A DNA stretch of 64,000 bases from the NCBI GenBank assembly GCA_016794565.1, contig JAEUHQ010000124.1, forward strand, positions 1 through 64,000. Direction: 5' to 3'. This DNA is from Planctomycetota bacterium. Its GTDB lineage: Bacteria; Planctomycetota; UBA1135; UBA2386. Shown piece by piece: positions 33,299-41,763 of this stretch; positions within the stretch are counted from its first letter, which is position 1, and each line of letters begins with the position of its first letter. The notes below the pieces were generated by a model. That model made no database searches. It was given only the letters and a program-made list of their open reading frames with translations, and was not told where the DNA came from. Both the position numbers and the translations under genes were made by a program.

Positions 33299-35248
33299 AT
33301 GTCACAGACCGCGCCCCCGATCCAGCTCACCCTCCCCGACGGCTCCGTTCGCGAATACGCGGCGGGCACGACGGGCCTGCAGGTCGCGGAGTCGATCGGC
33401 AAGGGTCTCGCGAAGGCGGCGGTCGGCATCGAACTCGACGGCGAGGTGAGGAGCCTGCAGCTGCCGATCGCGCGGTCCGCGAAGATGAAGATCTGGACGC
33501 GCGACAGCAAGGAAGGCCTGGAGGTGCTCCGTCACTCCGCGGCCCACGTCCTGGCCGACGCCGTGAAGCGCATCCGGCCGAAGGCGAAGCTGTGGAAGGG
33601 GCCGCCGGTCGACGACCCGCGCTACGGCTTCTACTACGACATCGACTTCGGCGACGAGCCGATCACGCACGACGACCTGCCCAAGCTCGAAGCGCTGATG
33701 CACGAGATCGTGCAGAAGGACGTGCCGTTCGTCCTGGAGTCGCTGCCGCGCGACGAGGCCCGTGCGCTGATGGTGAAGGAGGGCGAGGACTACAAGGTCG
33801 CGACGATCGACAAGATCCCGGCGAACGAGCCGATCACGTTCTATCGCTCGGGTCAGTTCGTCGACATGTGCCGCGGTCCGCACGTGCCGTCGACCGGCAA
33901 GATCGGGCAGGGCATTGCGGTGCTGGCGCTCGCCGGCGCGTACTTCGGCAACGACGCGGACAACAAGATGCTGACGCGCATCTACGGCCACGCGTTCGCG
34001 GACAAGAAGGCGATGGACACGCATCGCCACAACCTCGAGGAGGCGCAGAAGCGCGACCACCGTCGGCTCGGCGTCGACCTCGATCTGTTCTCGACGATGG
34101 GCGACCTCGGCGCCGGCCTCATCCTCTGGCATCCGAAGGGCGGCTTCGTACGCCACAAGATGGAGGAGTTCTGGCGCCAGGAGCACCTGCGCGGCGGCTA
34201 CGACATCGTCTACTCGCCGCACATCGCGAAGGCCGACCTGTGGCAGACCTCGGGCCACCTCGACTTCTACAAGGACTCGATGTACTCGGGCATCGACATC
34301 GACGGCGCCGAGTACCGGCTGAAGCCGATGAACTGCCCGTTCCACGTGCAGATCTTCAAGCAGAAGCGTCGCAGCTACCGCGAGCTGCCGTTCCGCTGGG
34401 CGGAACTCGGCACCGTCTACCGCTACGAGAACCAGGGTTCGCTGCACGGTCTCCTGCGAGTGCGCGGCTTCACGCAGGACGACGCGCACCTGTTCCTGCG
34501 CGAGGACCAGGTCGAGCTCGAGATCGAACGCTGCCTCCGGTTCGTGATCTCGATGCTGCGCGCGTTCGGTTTCCACGAGTACGCGATGAACCTCAGCACG
34601 CGGCCGCAGAAGAGCGTTGGCAGCGACGCGAGCTGGGAGAAGGCGACTGCGGCGCTCGAGGCGGCGCTGAAGTCGGTCGGTCTGCCGTACCAGGTCGACG
34701 CCGGCGGCGGCGCGTTCTACGGCCCGAAGATCGACGTCAAGATCAAGGACACGCTCGGTCGCACCTGGCAGTGCAGCACGATCCAGTGCGACTTCAACCT
34801 GCCCGAACGGTTCGACATGAGCTACATCGACGCGTCGGGCGCCAAGGCGCGGCCGGTGATGGTGCACCGGGCCCTGCTGGGTTCGCTCGAACGCTTCTTC
34901 GGCGTGCTCGTCGAACACCACGGCGGCGCGTTTCCCGTCTGGCTCGCACCGGTGCAGGCGGTGCTGCTCGCGGTGGGTGAGCGCCACGCCGAAGCCGTCA
35001 CGGCCCTGTCGCGCGACCTGAAGGCGAAGGACCTCCGCGTCGACGCGGACGACAGCAGCGAGAAGATCGGCCAGAAGATCAGGGCCCATCTCTTCCAGGA
35101 GAAGGTGCCCTACGTCGCGGTCGTCGGCGATCAGGAGCTGGCGAACGGAACCGTCACGGTGCGCTCACGCGTCGACGGCGATCTCGGGGCGATGCCGGTT
35201 GCCGAGTTCGCGGCGCTGCTGCAGAAGAAGGTCGCGGAGAAGAGCTGA
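33299..35248 (+). CDS. thrS: Threonyl-tRNA synthetase
   Basis: 649 residues from the ATG at 33299. The TGS domain is at 1-65 (LTLPDGSVREYAAGTTGLQVAESI). The editing domain (about 70-230) has the HSAAHVLADAV motif and a conserved C/H pair (DMCRGPHVPSTG). The class II catalytic core (about 250-540) has zinc ligands in MNCPFHVQIF and VMVHRALLGSLERFFG, with motif 2 in RWAELGTVYRYENQGSLHGLLRVRGF. The C-terminal anticodon-binding domain (about 545-649) ends the protein. Length and order are typical. It heads a thrS, lipoprotein (opposite strand), infC arrangement; thrS-infC linkage is common in bacteria. Confidence 0.98.
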   Translation: MSQTAPPIQLTLPDGSVREYAAGTTGLQVAESIGKGLAKAAVGIELDGEVRSLQLPIARSAKMKIWTRDSKEGLEVLRHSAAHVLADAVKRIRPKAKLWKGPPVDDPRYGFYYDIDFGDEPITHDDLPKLEALMHEIVQKDVPFVLESLPRDEARALMVKEGEDYKVATIDKIPANEPITFYRSGQFVDMCRGPHVPSTGKIGQGIAVLALAGAYFGNDADNKMLTRIYGHAFADKKAMDTHRHNLEEAQKRDHRRLGVDLDLFSTMGDLGAGLILWHPKGGFVRHKMEEFWRQEHLRGGYDIVYSPHIAKADLWQTSGHLDFYKDSMYSGIDIDGAEYRLKPMNCPFHVQIFKQKRRSYRELPFRWAELGTVYRYENQGSLHGLLRVRGFTQDDAHLFLREDQVELEIERCLRFVISMLRAFGFHEYAMNLSTRPQKSVGSDASWEKATAALEAALKSVGLPYQVDAGGGAFYGPKIDVKIKDTLGRTWQCSTIQCDFNLPERFDMSYIDASGAKARPVMVHRALLGSLERFFGVLVEHHGGAFPVWLAPVQAVLLAVGERHAEAVTALSRDLKAKDLRVDADDSSEKIGQKIRAHLFQEKVPYVAVVGDQELANGTVTVRSRVDGDLGAMPVAEFAALLQKKVAEKS

Positions 35249-35265
35249 TCGCGAGCGACGCGAGG

Positions 35266-35673
35266 TCAGCGGCGCTGGCCGGGCTCGTTCGGGTCGTGGA
35301 TGCACAGGATCGCGCCGTTGCGCTGGCCCCAGCTGCCGGCCGAGAACTCGACTCGGCCGATGCCCTTCCAGTAGTAGACGATCCGCATCGTGTCGCGGCC
35401 GCCGTAGTTGAACGGGTTGTAGGCCTTGCCGGTCACGTGGGTGTCGGTCGACGACTGCGGGCCGAGGATCTCCGTCACCTGCGACTCGGACATGCCGAGT
35501 TCGACCTTCATCAAGGGCGAGTCCGGGGGCACGTTTTCGTGCATGCGCCGCTTCGCCTCGGCCTCCTGTTCGGCGCGTTTGGCTTCCTTCGCGGCGCGCT
35601 TCTCCTCGGCGGAGCGACACGAGACCATGAGGGACAGGAACAGGACGGGGAGCAGCCGGAGGAAGTTCTTCAT
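35266..35673 (-). CDS. BamE/SmpA-like lipoprotein
   Basis: 135 residues from the ATG at 35673, giving a lipoprotein signal (MKNFLRLLPVLFLSLMVSC, Cys19). A charged coil-like stretch follows (EEKRAAKEAKRAEQEAEAKRRM, about 22-43). A SmpA/OmlA-type domain then covers about 50-105 (VELGMSESQVTEILGPQSST, YNPFNYGG, RIVYYWKGIGRVEF). In Gram-negatives this fold occurs in BamE of the outer-membrane protein assembly machine, but many stand-alone lipoproteins share it. The specific role here is unknown. It is convergent with thrS (16 bp between the stops) and divergent from infC. Confidence 0.82.
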   Translation of the reverse strand: MKNFLRLLPVLFLSLMVSCRSAEEKRAAKEAKRAEQEAEAKRRMHENVPPDSPLMKVELGMSESQVTEILGPQSSTDTHVTGKAYNPFNYGGRDTMRIVYYWKGIGRVEFSAGSWGQRNGAILCIHDPNEPGQRR

Positions 35674-35893
35674 CGCGGGTCGTCGCGGCGGCCGCATCGG
35701 CCGGTGCCGCGCGCGGCGATCCTAGAGGGGGGCGTGGGTCGGCTTCCACCGCGTTCCCGCTGGTACCTCTCCGCGGTTGCGGTCGCTGCCGCGGGCAAAT
35801 AGCCTTCCGCGCCGCACGGGAGACCCCCGTGGCGCCCCGTTCCCCAACCAAAGAGGAGCTCGTACCCAGTGTCGTCGAAGTCGAAGAGGATCC

Positions 35894-36436
35894 ATGTCCA
35901 GCAGGCCTGATTCGCGGCGTCCGGTCTCCCAAGACCGCGGTCCGCGCATCAACCACCAGATTCGCATCCGCCAGGTCCGCGTCATCGACGAGGAGAACAA
36001 GCAGCTCGGCATCATGGAGACTGCCGATGCCTTGGCTCTGGCACTGCACAAGCAACTCGACCTCGTCGAGATCGCCCCGAACCAGCGGCCGCCCGTGTGC
36101 CGCATCATGGACTTCGGGAAGTACAAGTACGAGGAGAAGAAGAAGGAGCAGGCGAGCCGACGGAAGCAGCACCAGGTCCAGGTGAAGGAACTGCGTGTGC
36201 GACCCGCGACCGGCGATCACGACCTGCAGGTGAAGATCAAACAGGCGCGGCAGTTCTTCGCCGACGGCGACAAGGTGCTCGTCTGCTGCCTGTTCCGCGG
36301 CCGCCAGATGGCGCACAAGGAAGTCGGCGAGCAGGTCGTCAACGAAGTCGTGAAGCTGCTCTCGGACGTCGCGAAGGTCGAGTCCGGCATCCGCATGGAA
36401 GGCAAGCGGATGGTCCTCCTCTTGACGAAGAAGTAG
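35894..36436 (+). CDS. infC: Translation initiation factor IF-3
   Basis: 180 residues from the ATG at 35894, with GAGGA closely upstream. The frame is open about 40 codons more, but the extension is low complexity. The N-terminal domain shows INHQIRIRQVRVIDEENKQLGIM and LVEIAPNQRPPVCRIMDFGKYKYE. The linker helix follows, and the C-terminal domain shows KELRVRPATGDHDLQVKIKQARQFF and FRGRQMAHKEVG. It prevents premature 50S joining and proofreads the initiator tRNA on 30S. The usual followers rpmI and rplT are absent downstream, where a repeat array and a 2-oxoglutarate decarboxylase gene lie instead. The leader (35674-35893) includes CACGGG-AGAC-CCCGTG, a possible hairpin. Confidence 0.96.
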   Translation: MSSRPDSRRPVSQDRGPRINHQIRIRQVRVIDEENKQLGIMETADALALALHKQLDLVEIAPNQRPPVCRIMDFGKYKYEEKKKEQASRRKQHQVQVKELRVRPATGDHDLQVKIKQARQFFADGDKVLVCCLFRGRQMAHKEVGEQVVNEVVKLLSDVAKVESGIRMEGKRMVLLLTKK

Positions 36437-36458
36437 GAGCGGGCGAAGCGCCTTCCAG

Positions 36459-36672
36459 GCGACGGCGCAGAACGCGCCGCGCCTGAAGGCGAGCATCCGT
36501 GGATCTGGCGGTGCACGCGACGGCGCGCCGCGCCGCGCCTGAAGGCGAGCATCCGTGGATCTGGCGGTTCACGCGACGGCGCGCAGCCGCGCCGCGCGTT
36601 TGGGCGAGCATCCGCGGATCCGGGCGGTGCACGCGACGGCGCGCAGCCGCGCCGCGCGTGGAGGCGAGCCCA
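36459..36672. repeat. GC-rich tandem repeat, about 58-bp unit, nearly four copies
   Basis: Units begin at the shared GCGACGGCGC at 36459, 36517, 36573 and 36633 (periods 58, 56 and 60). Each complete copy carries GCGAGCATCCG[T/C]GGATC, and the 10-base ATCC-G[T/C]-GGAT core is an inverted repeat conserved even where the middle base varies. The fourth copy decays after GAGGCGAGC. The array fills most of the 339-bp gap between infC and the 2-oxoglutarate decarboxylase gene. The varying period breaks any reading frame, so it is not coding. Possible roles are terminator/processing site, protein-binding array or mobile palindromic repeat; none is proved. Confidence 0.85.
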
Positions 36673-36775
36673 TGCGCACGGTCGCATGCGCGGCGGATTC
36701 CGGAAACCGCGGTCTGCACCGGCGACTCGGGCGCTCGTCGGCGCGCGCGGTTCGGTATCGTGTCGCGCTCCACGC

Positions 36776-39700
36776 ATGCAACGCCCCGAGTTCGAAGAAG
36801 TGTTCGGCGTGAACGCCGCCTACGCCGAGAAGGTGTACGGCGACTACCTCGCGTCTCCCGACTCGGTGCCGGCCGAGTGGCGTCAGTGGTTCGAGTCGGT
36901 GCTGCCGCCCGAGCAGCGTGTGACGCGCGCCGCGGTGTCCGCGCGACCCGCGCCTGCCGCGTCGTCCTCGCCGTCCGATGCCGGGTCCACGGGTCTGCAC
37001 CCACTCACGGGCGTTGCCGGGCGCATCGTCAAGAACATGACGGAGAGCCTCGGCGTGCCGACCGCGACATCGGTGCGCGAGGTTCCGGTGAAGGTCCTCG
37101 AGGAGAACCGCCACGCGATCAACCGGCACCAGCAGGGCCTGCACCTGCCGAAGGTGTCGTTCACGCACCTGATCGCGTTCGCGATGCTGCAGGCGATGAA
37201 GCGGGTGCCCGCGATGGCCGGCGCGTTCGTCGAGCAGGACGGCAAGCCGTTCCGCCGCGCCGACGCCGTCTGGAACCTCGGCATCGCGATCGACCTCCCG
37301 GGCAAGGACGGGCGCCGCAACCTCGTCGTGCCGAACGTGAAGGACGCGGGTTCGCTCGACTTCGCCGGCTTCCTCGCTGCGTACGGCAAGAAGGTCGAGC
37401 AGGCGCGCGCTGGCACTCTCGGTCCCGACGACTTCGCCGGCACGACGTGCACGCTGACGAACCCGGGCACGATCGGCACGCAGAGTTCGTTGCCGCGGCT
37501 GATGAGCGGGCAGGCTTTCATCCTCGCGACGGGCGCGATCGCGCCGCCGTCCGCCTTCCAGGGTGCGGCGCCCGAGACGTTGACCGAACTCGGCGTGTCT
37601 CGCGTGATGACGCTCACGTCGACATACGACCACCGCGTGATCCAGGGCGCCGAGTCGGGGCTGTTCCTCGACTGGATGCACCGCCTGCTGCTCGGCGAAG
37701 AGCGCTTCTACGAGAGCGTCTTCCGCTCGCTCAAGGTGCCCTACCGCCCGGTGCAGAACAGCGTCGACCGGCGGCCGCCGCTCGGCAGCAGCCTGCGCGA
37801 AGCGGAGAACCTCGAACGCGCGGCGGGCCTGATGACGTACATCCGCAGCTACCGCGTGCGCGGCCACGTGCTGGCAGACCTCGACCCGCTGTCGTTCGAG
37901 CCGAAGGACTGGCCCGAACTCGACATGTCGACGTACGGGCTCACGATCTGGGACAAGGAGCGCACGTTCTTCGCCGACGGGGTCCTGAAGAAGCCGTTCG
38001 CGACGTTGCGCGAGATCCAGGAGGTGCTGCACCTCACGTACTGCCGTCATGTCGGCGCGGAGTTCATGCACATCGCCGACCTCGAGCAGCGCAACTGGCT
38101 GCGCGAGCGCATGGAGGGGAACCGCAACGAAGAGCCGCTGGGTGCGGACGTGCAGCTGCGCATCCTCGACCAGCTCGTCGAAGCCGAGGCGTTCGAGCAG
38201 TTCCTGCACACACGCTTCGTCGGTCACAAGCGCTTCTCGCTCGAGGGCGGCGACTCGTTGGTCCCTGTTCTCCACGCGCTGCTCGACCGCGCCGCGGAAC
38301 ACGGCGCGCAGCGCGTCGTGCTCGGGATGGCGCACCGCGGTCGCCTGAACGTGCTCGCGCACGTGCTCGGCAAACCGCTCGTGAAGATCTTCGGCGAGTT
38401 CGAGGGCTGGCTCGATCCGTCGACGACGCAGGGTTCGGGAGACGTGAAGTACCACCTCGGTGCGTCCGCCGAGTACCGCACGTCGAACGGCGCCTCGATC
38501 GCACTCGAACTCGCGTGCAACCCGAGCCACCTCGAAGCGGTCGATCCGGTGGTGGAGGGAATGGCACGCGCGAGGCAGGACCGGCTGCCGCGCGGCGAGG
38601 GGCAGGAGCCGTGGGCGCAGGTGGTGCCGGTGCTCGTGCACGGCGACGCCGCGTTCGCCGGCCAGGGCGTCGTGCACGAGACGCTGCAGATGTCGCAGCT
38701 CCACGGCTATCGCACCGGCGGCACCGTGCACGTCGTCGTCAACAACCAGATCGGCTACACGACTCAGCCGCACGACTCGCGCAGCACCCCGTTCTGCACG
38801 GATCTCGCGAAGGGCATCCAGGCGCCGGTCTTCCACGTGAACGGCGACGACCCGCTCGCCGCGGTGCGGATGATCCGCCTCGGGATGGACTATCGCGCGC
38901 GGTTCCATGCGGACGTCGTGCTCGACGTCGTCTGCTACCGCCGCCACGGGCACAACGAAGGCGACGAGCCGAGCTACACGCAGCCGCTGCTCTATCGCCG
39001 GATCGAGGCGCATCCGACGGTGCGCACGATCTACCAGGGCTACCTCATCCGCGCCGGCGTGCTGCGACCTGAGCAGATCGCTGAGTACGACGCCGAAGTG
39101 CAGCGCCGTCTCAAGGAGTCGCTCGACGCGGTGCGCGGCGCCGAGCCCGGGCCGGTCGTCGTGCCCCCAGAGCCGAAGGAGAACGAATGGTCGCCCTCGG
39201 TGGACCCGGTCCCGCTGCCGCAGCTGCGGGCGTGGAGCGATGCGCTGCTCGCTTGGCCTGCGGACTTCCATGCGCATCCGAAGGTGAAGACGGTGCTCGG
39301 TCGTCGCGCGGAGATGGCGGCCGGGCGCCAGCCGGTCGACTTCGCGACCGCGGAGACGCTCGCGTTCGCGAGCCTGCTCGCCGCCGGCATCCCCGTGCGG
39401 CTCGCCGGGCAGGACAGCGGTCGGGGCACCTTCAGCCAGCGGCACGCCGCGCTGTACGACGCCGAGAACGGGCGCCGCTTCGTGCCGCTGAACCACTTCG
39501 CGCCGGGGCAGGCGCCGTTCGTCGTCGTCGACTCGCTGCTGAGCGAAGAAGCCGCGCTCGGCTTCGAGTACGGCTACAGCGTCGTCGGCAAGGACGGGCT
39601 CACGCTGTGGGAGGCGCAGTTCGGCGACTTCGTCAACGGCGCGCAGATCCAGATCGACCAGTTCCTCGCGGCCGGCGAGGCGAAGTGGCGCCAGGCGAGC

Positions 39701-40339
39701 GGCCTCGTGCTGCTCCTGCCGCACGGCTACGACGGGCAGGGACCGGAGCACAGCTCCGCGCGGCTCGAGCGCTTCCTGCAGCTCTGCGCGGAGAGCAATC
39801 TGCGCGTCGCCAACCCGTCGAACTCCGCGAGCTGGTTCCATCTGCTCCGCGCGCATGCGCACGACGCGAACCGGAAGCCGCTCGTCGTGATGACGCCGAA
39901 GAGCCTCCTGCGCCAGAAGGAAGCCGGCGCTGCGATCGGCGAGCTCGCGACCGGCGCGTTCGCCGCGGTGCTCGACGACACGACGATCGACGCGGCCGGC
40001 GCGAATGCCGTCGAACGCGTCGTCTGCTGCTCCGGCAAGGTCTTCCACGAACTCGTCGACGCGCGCGGCGCGGACCGGACGGTCGCGCTCGTTCGCCTGG
40101 AACTGCTGTATCCCTGGCCGGCCTCGTCCATGGCCGCTCTGCGGCGCCGGTACCCGCGGGCCCGGTTCGTGTGGTGCCAGGAGGAGCCCGCGAACATGGG
40201 GGCGTGGACCTTCGTCCGCGACCGATTCGACTGGCATGCCCGATCGACCCGACGCGCGTCGGCGAGTCCGGCGTCCGGTTCGCTGCAGATGCACAAAGCG
40301 GAGCAGGCCGCTCTGCTCGCCGCCGCGTTGCGTGCTTGA
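36776..40339 (+). CDS. kgd: Fused E2-E1 2-oxoglutarate decarboxylase/dehydrogenase (KGD/OdhA type)
   Basis: 1187 residues from the ATG at 36776. Residues 1-42 are the E1o N-terminal helix (YGDYLASPDSVPAEWRQWFE). Residues 43-75 are an Ala/Ser/Pro linker. Residues about 76-310 are an E2 succinyltransferase catalytic domain with VSFTHLIAFAMLQAM, TLTNPGTIGTQSSLPRLM and the active-site STYDHRVIQGAESG (His286). The rest is a complete E1 (GMAHRGRLNVLAHVLGK, TPP site GDAAFAGQGVVHETLQMS, C-terminal WCQEEPANMGAWTF). There is no lipoyl domain, so the lipoyl group must come from another E2. This architecture and length (about 1230 in mycobacterial KGD) are typical of Actinobacteria. It feeds succinyl-CoA or succinic semialdehyde into the TCA cycle. 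The start lies about 100 bp after the tandem repeat. Confidence 0.95.
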   Translation: MQRPEFEEVFGVNAAYAEKVYGDYLASPDSVPAEWRQWFESVLPPEQRVTRAAVSARPAPAASSSPSDAGSTGLHPLTGVAGRIVKNMTESLGVPTATSVREVPVKVLEENRHAINRHQQGLHLPKVSFTHLIAFAMLQAMKRVPAMAGAFVEQDGKPFRRADAVWNLGIAIDLPGKDGRRNLVVPNVKDAGSLDFAGFLAAYGKKVEQARAGTLGPDDFAGTTCTLTNPGTIGTQSSLPRLMSGQAFILATGAIAPPSAFQGAAPETLTELGVSRVMTLTSTYDHRVIQGAESGLFLDWMHRLLLGEERFYESVFRSLKVPYRPVQNSVDRRPPLGSSLREAENLERAAGLMTYIRSYRVRGHVLADLDPLSFEPKDWPELDMSTYGLTIWDKERTFFADGVLKKPFATLREIQEVLHLTYCRHVGAEFMHIADLEQRNWLRERMEGNRNEEPLGADVQLRILDQLVEAEAFEQFLHTRFVGHKRFSLEGGDSLVPVLHALLDRAAEHGAQRVVLGMAHRGRLNVLAHVLGKPLVKIFGEFEGWLDPSTTQGSGDVKYHLGASAEYRTSNGASIALELACNPSHLEAVDPVVEGMARARQDRLPRGEGQEPWAQVVPVLVHGDAAFAGQGVVHETLQMSQLHGYRTGGTVHVVVNNQIGYTTQPHDSRSTPFCTDLAKGIQAPVFHVNGDDPLAAVRMIRLGMDYRARFHADVVLDVVCYRRHGHNEGDEPSYTQPLLYRRIEAHPTVRTIYQGYLIRAGVLRPEQIAEYDAEVQRRLKESLDAVRGAEPGPVVVPPEPKENEWSPSVDPVPLPQLRAWSDALLAWPADFHAHPKVKTVLGRRAEMAAGRQPVDFATAETLAFASLLAAGIPVRLAGQDSGRGTFSQRHAALYDAENGRRFVPLNHFAPGQAPFVVVDSLLSEEAALGFEYGYSVVGKDGLTLWEAQFGDFVNGAQIQIDQFLAAGEAKWRQASGLVLLLPHGYDGQGPEHSSARLERFLQLCAESNLRVANPSNSASWFHLLRAHAHDANRKPLVVMTPKSLLRQKEAGAAIGELATGAFAAVLDDTTIDAAGANAVERVVCCSGKVFHELVDARGADRTVALVRLELLYPWPASSMAALRRRYPRARFVWCQEEPANMGAWTFVRDRFDWHARSTRRASASPASGSLQMHKAEQAALLAAALRA

Positions 40340-40387
40340 GCCGGGGTCGGGCTCGCGACGCGCGGCGCCGGCCGCCATGATCGCGGC

Positions 40388-40969
40388 ATGAACGCCGGCC
40401 TGTCGATCGTGGTCACCCTGTCGTTGTCCCTGGTCAGCGGCATCGCCGTGTGGGGCCCCGTCGACGCCGAGAAGGCCGACGCGAAGGCCGGGGCGCGCGT
40501 CGCGTTGCCTCGGCCCGCGGTGCGTGCGGCGCTCGACACGTTGCACGCCCTCGTCGGCTCCTTCGACGCCGCGCAGCGTCGTGTGGCGACGGTCGGAGCG
40601 ACGGCGAGTTCGGCCGTCATGCTGCGCGCGGCGGTGCGTCCGGCGCAGCTCGGCGCGCAGCGCGGACTCGCGTGGTCGCAGATGACGGAACCACAGCGCG
40701 CTCTGGCGGCGTGGCTGCTCCATCGCTGCGCCGAGTCGAGCGGCGTGTCGGTGCCGACCCTCTCTGACGCGGTTCTCTCCGAACTCTCGTTCGCGAGCGC
40801 CGGTGACGTTGCCGGGACCGCGACGGCGTACTTCCGACTGCACGCGGACACGTTCGTGGTCGAGGTGCTCCGCGCCGAAGGCGAAGCGGCGCAGTTCGTG
40901 TGGCACGACGTCGGTGCCGAGGGCGGCGGGCGGTGGCTCGGCGAGGAGCTGGCGGCGCAGGGCCGCTGA
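40388..40969 (+). CDS. Exported DUF3500-like protein, short form
   Basis: 193 residues with a hydrophobic start (MNAGLSIVVTLSLSLVSGIAVW). The middle motif WSQMTEPQRALAAWLL resembles the P-x-x-x-L-x-x-x-Q-R-x-x-x-x-x-L-L element of DUF3500 proteins. The end YFRLHADTFVVEVLRAEGEAAQF plus VWHDVGAEGGGRWLGEEL resembles their C-terminal Y-F-R-I-x-G-P-x-F-x-I-E-Y...H-x-V-W-R-D block. Usual members are about 300-400 residues, so this one is short, and the histidines common in the C-terminal motif are mostly missing. Function is unknown. It begins 48 bp after the decarboxylase stop and is probably in its transcript. Confidence 0.6.
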   Translation: MNAGLSIVVTLSLSLVSGIAVWGPVDAEKADAKAGARVALPRPAVRAALDTLHALVGSFDAAQRRVATVGATASSAVMLRAAVRPAQLGAQRGLAWSQMTEPQRALAAWLLHRCAESSGVSVPTLSDAVLSELSFASAGDVAGTATAYFRLHADTFVVEVLRAEGEAAQFVWHDVGAEGGGRWLGEELAAQGR

Positions 40970-40978
40970 TCGTCGCGA

Positions 40979-41599
40979 TCAGCCGGTGACGCGGCGAACG
41001 AACGCGGCGGCGCTGTCGATCGCGCGCGCGAAGTGCTGCTCCGCGGTGAAGCCGCTCTTCTTGCGCGGCGCGAGCGAGTGATCGCCGTCGTCGAACCACG
41101 CGACCTCGATCGACGGGGACAGCGCGTAGCCGGCGACGTCTTCGCGCGTACCGAATGGATCGCGTTCGCCCTGCAGGATCAGCGTCGGCGTGCGCAGCGC
41201 GGCGAGGTGGGCGGTGCGCAGGCGCTGCGGCTCCTTCGGCGGATGGAACGGATAGCCGAACACGACGACACCGGCCGCGCCGAGGTCGTCGGCGACCGTG
41301 GTCGCGACGCGGCCGCCCATCGACTTGCCTGCGAGCACGAACGGCGGCGGCGCGTTCGCCGCGACGACGTCCCGCATCGTCGCCTGGAGGACCGGCATCG
41401 GATCCGGTGCACCGCGTCGGCCGGTGCGCGCCGCGTTCTGGTAGGGGAATTCGAAGCGCACGACGCGAAGCCCTCGGGCCGCGAGGCCGGAAGCGGCCTC
41501 GGCGAGGAACGGATGCTCCATGCCAGCGCCGGCGCCGTGGGCGAGCACCACGGTCACGCGCGCGTCACGATCGCCATCGACCAGCACCGGTTCGTCCAT
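40979..41599 (-). CDS. Alpha/beta hydrolase (Tex30/KANL3-like, dienelactone-hydrolase-like fold)
   Basis: 206 residues from the ATG at 41599; the 74-codon upstream extension has no coding character. VVLAHGAGAGMEHPFL provides the oxyanion loop, AGKSMGGRVAT (about 104-114) the nucleophile elbow (G-x-S-x-G with Ser), LILQGERDPFGTRE the acid region (Asp), and FDDGDHSLAPRKKSG the catalytic His. PFHPPKEPQRLRTAHL matches the Tex30/KANL3 subgroup. Substrate is unknown; bacterial members are cytosolic esterase-like proteins. It is convergent with the DUF3500-like gene and divergent from the tandem secreted paralogs. Confidence 0.9.
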   Translation of the reverse strand: MDEPVLVDGDRDARVTVVLAHGAGAGMEHPFLAEAASGLAARGLRVVRFEFPYQNAARTGRRGAPDPMPVLQATMRDVVAANAPPPFVLAGKSMGGRVATTVADDLGAAGVVVFGYPFHPPKEPQRLRTAHLAALRTPTLILQGERDPFGTREDVAGYALSPSIEVAWFDDGDHSLAPRKKSGFTAEQHFARAIDSAAAFVRRVTG

Positions 41600-41655
41600 G
41601 CGGGCTGGAGATCGTGCCGGACCTGTTGCCGGGAACGAATGACGAGGGCGCGGTA

Positions 41656-41678
41656 GCAGCGAAGAAAAAGTTCGCTGC
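41656..41678. promoter_or_regulatory. 8-bp inverted repeat in a divergent promoter region
   Basis: GCAGCGAA and TTCGCTGC are exact reverse complements around the A-rich spacer GAAAAAG. It lies between the divergent hydrolase (start 41599) and secreted-protein (start 41764) genes, so it is a candidate operator. A second inverted repeat (CGCCA at 41722 and TGGCG at 41738) follows. No regulator is known. Confidence 0.4.
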
Positions 41679-41763
41679 ACCCCCTGGGCGATTCCGCGGC
41701 GTTCGTGAATCCTGTCGGGCCCGCCATCACCCCTCGGTGGCGGTTCCTTTCCCGGAGACCCCG

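Noticed and set aside
36499..36812. Arg-rich frames over the 58-bp repeat array
   Set aside because: The repeat period varies (56-60), so the frame is not kept between copies; non-coding repeat is the better reading.
36569..40906. 1445-codon minus-strand frame opposite the 2-oxoglutarate decarboxylase gene
   Set aside because: Composition is that of an antisense shadow (long runs of Arg, Glu, Val, Leu) and it spans several genuine plus-strand features.
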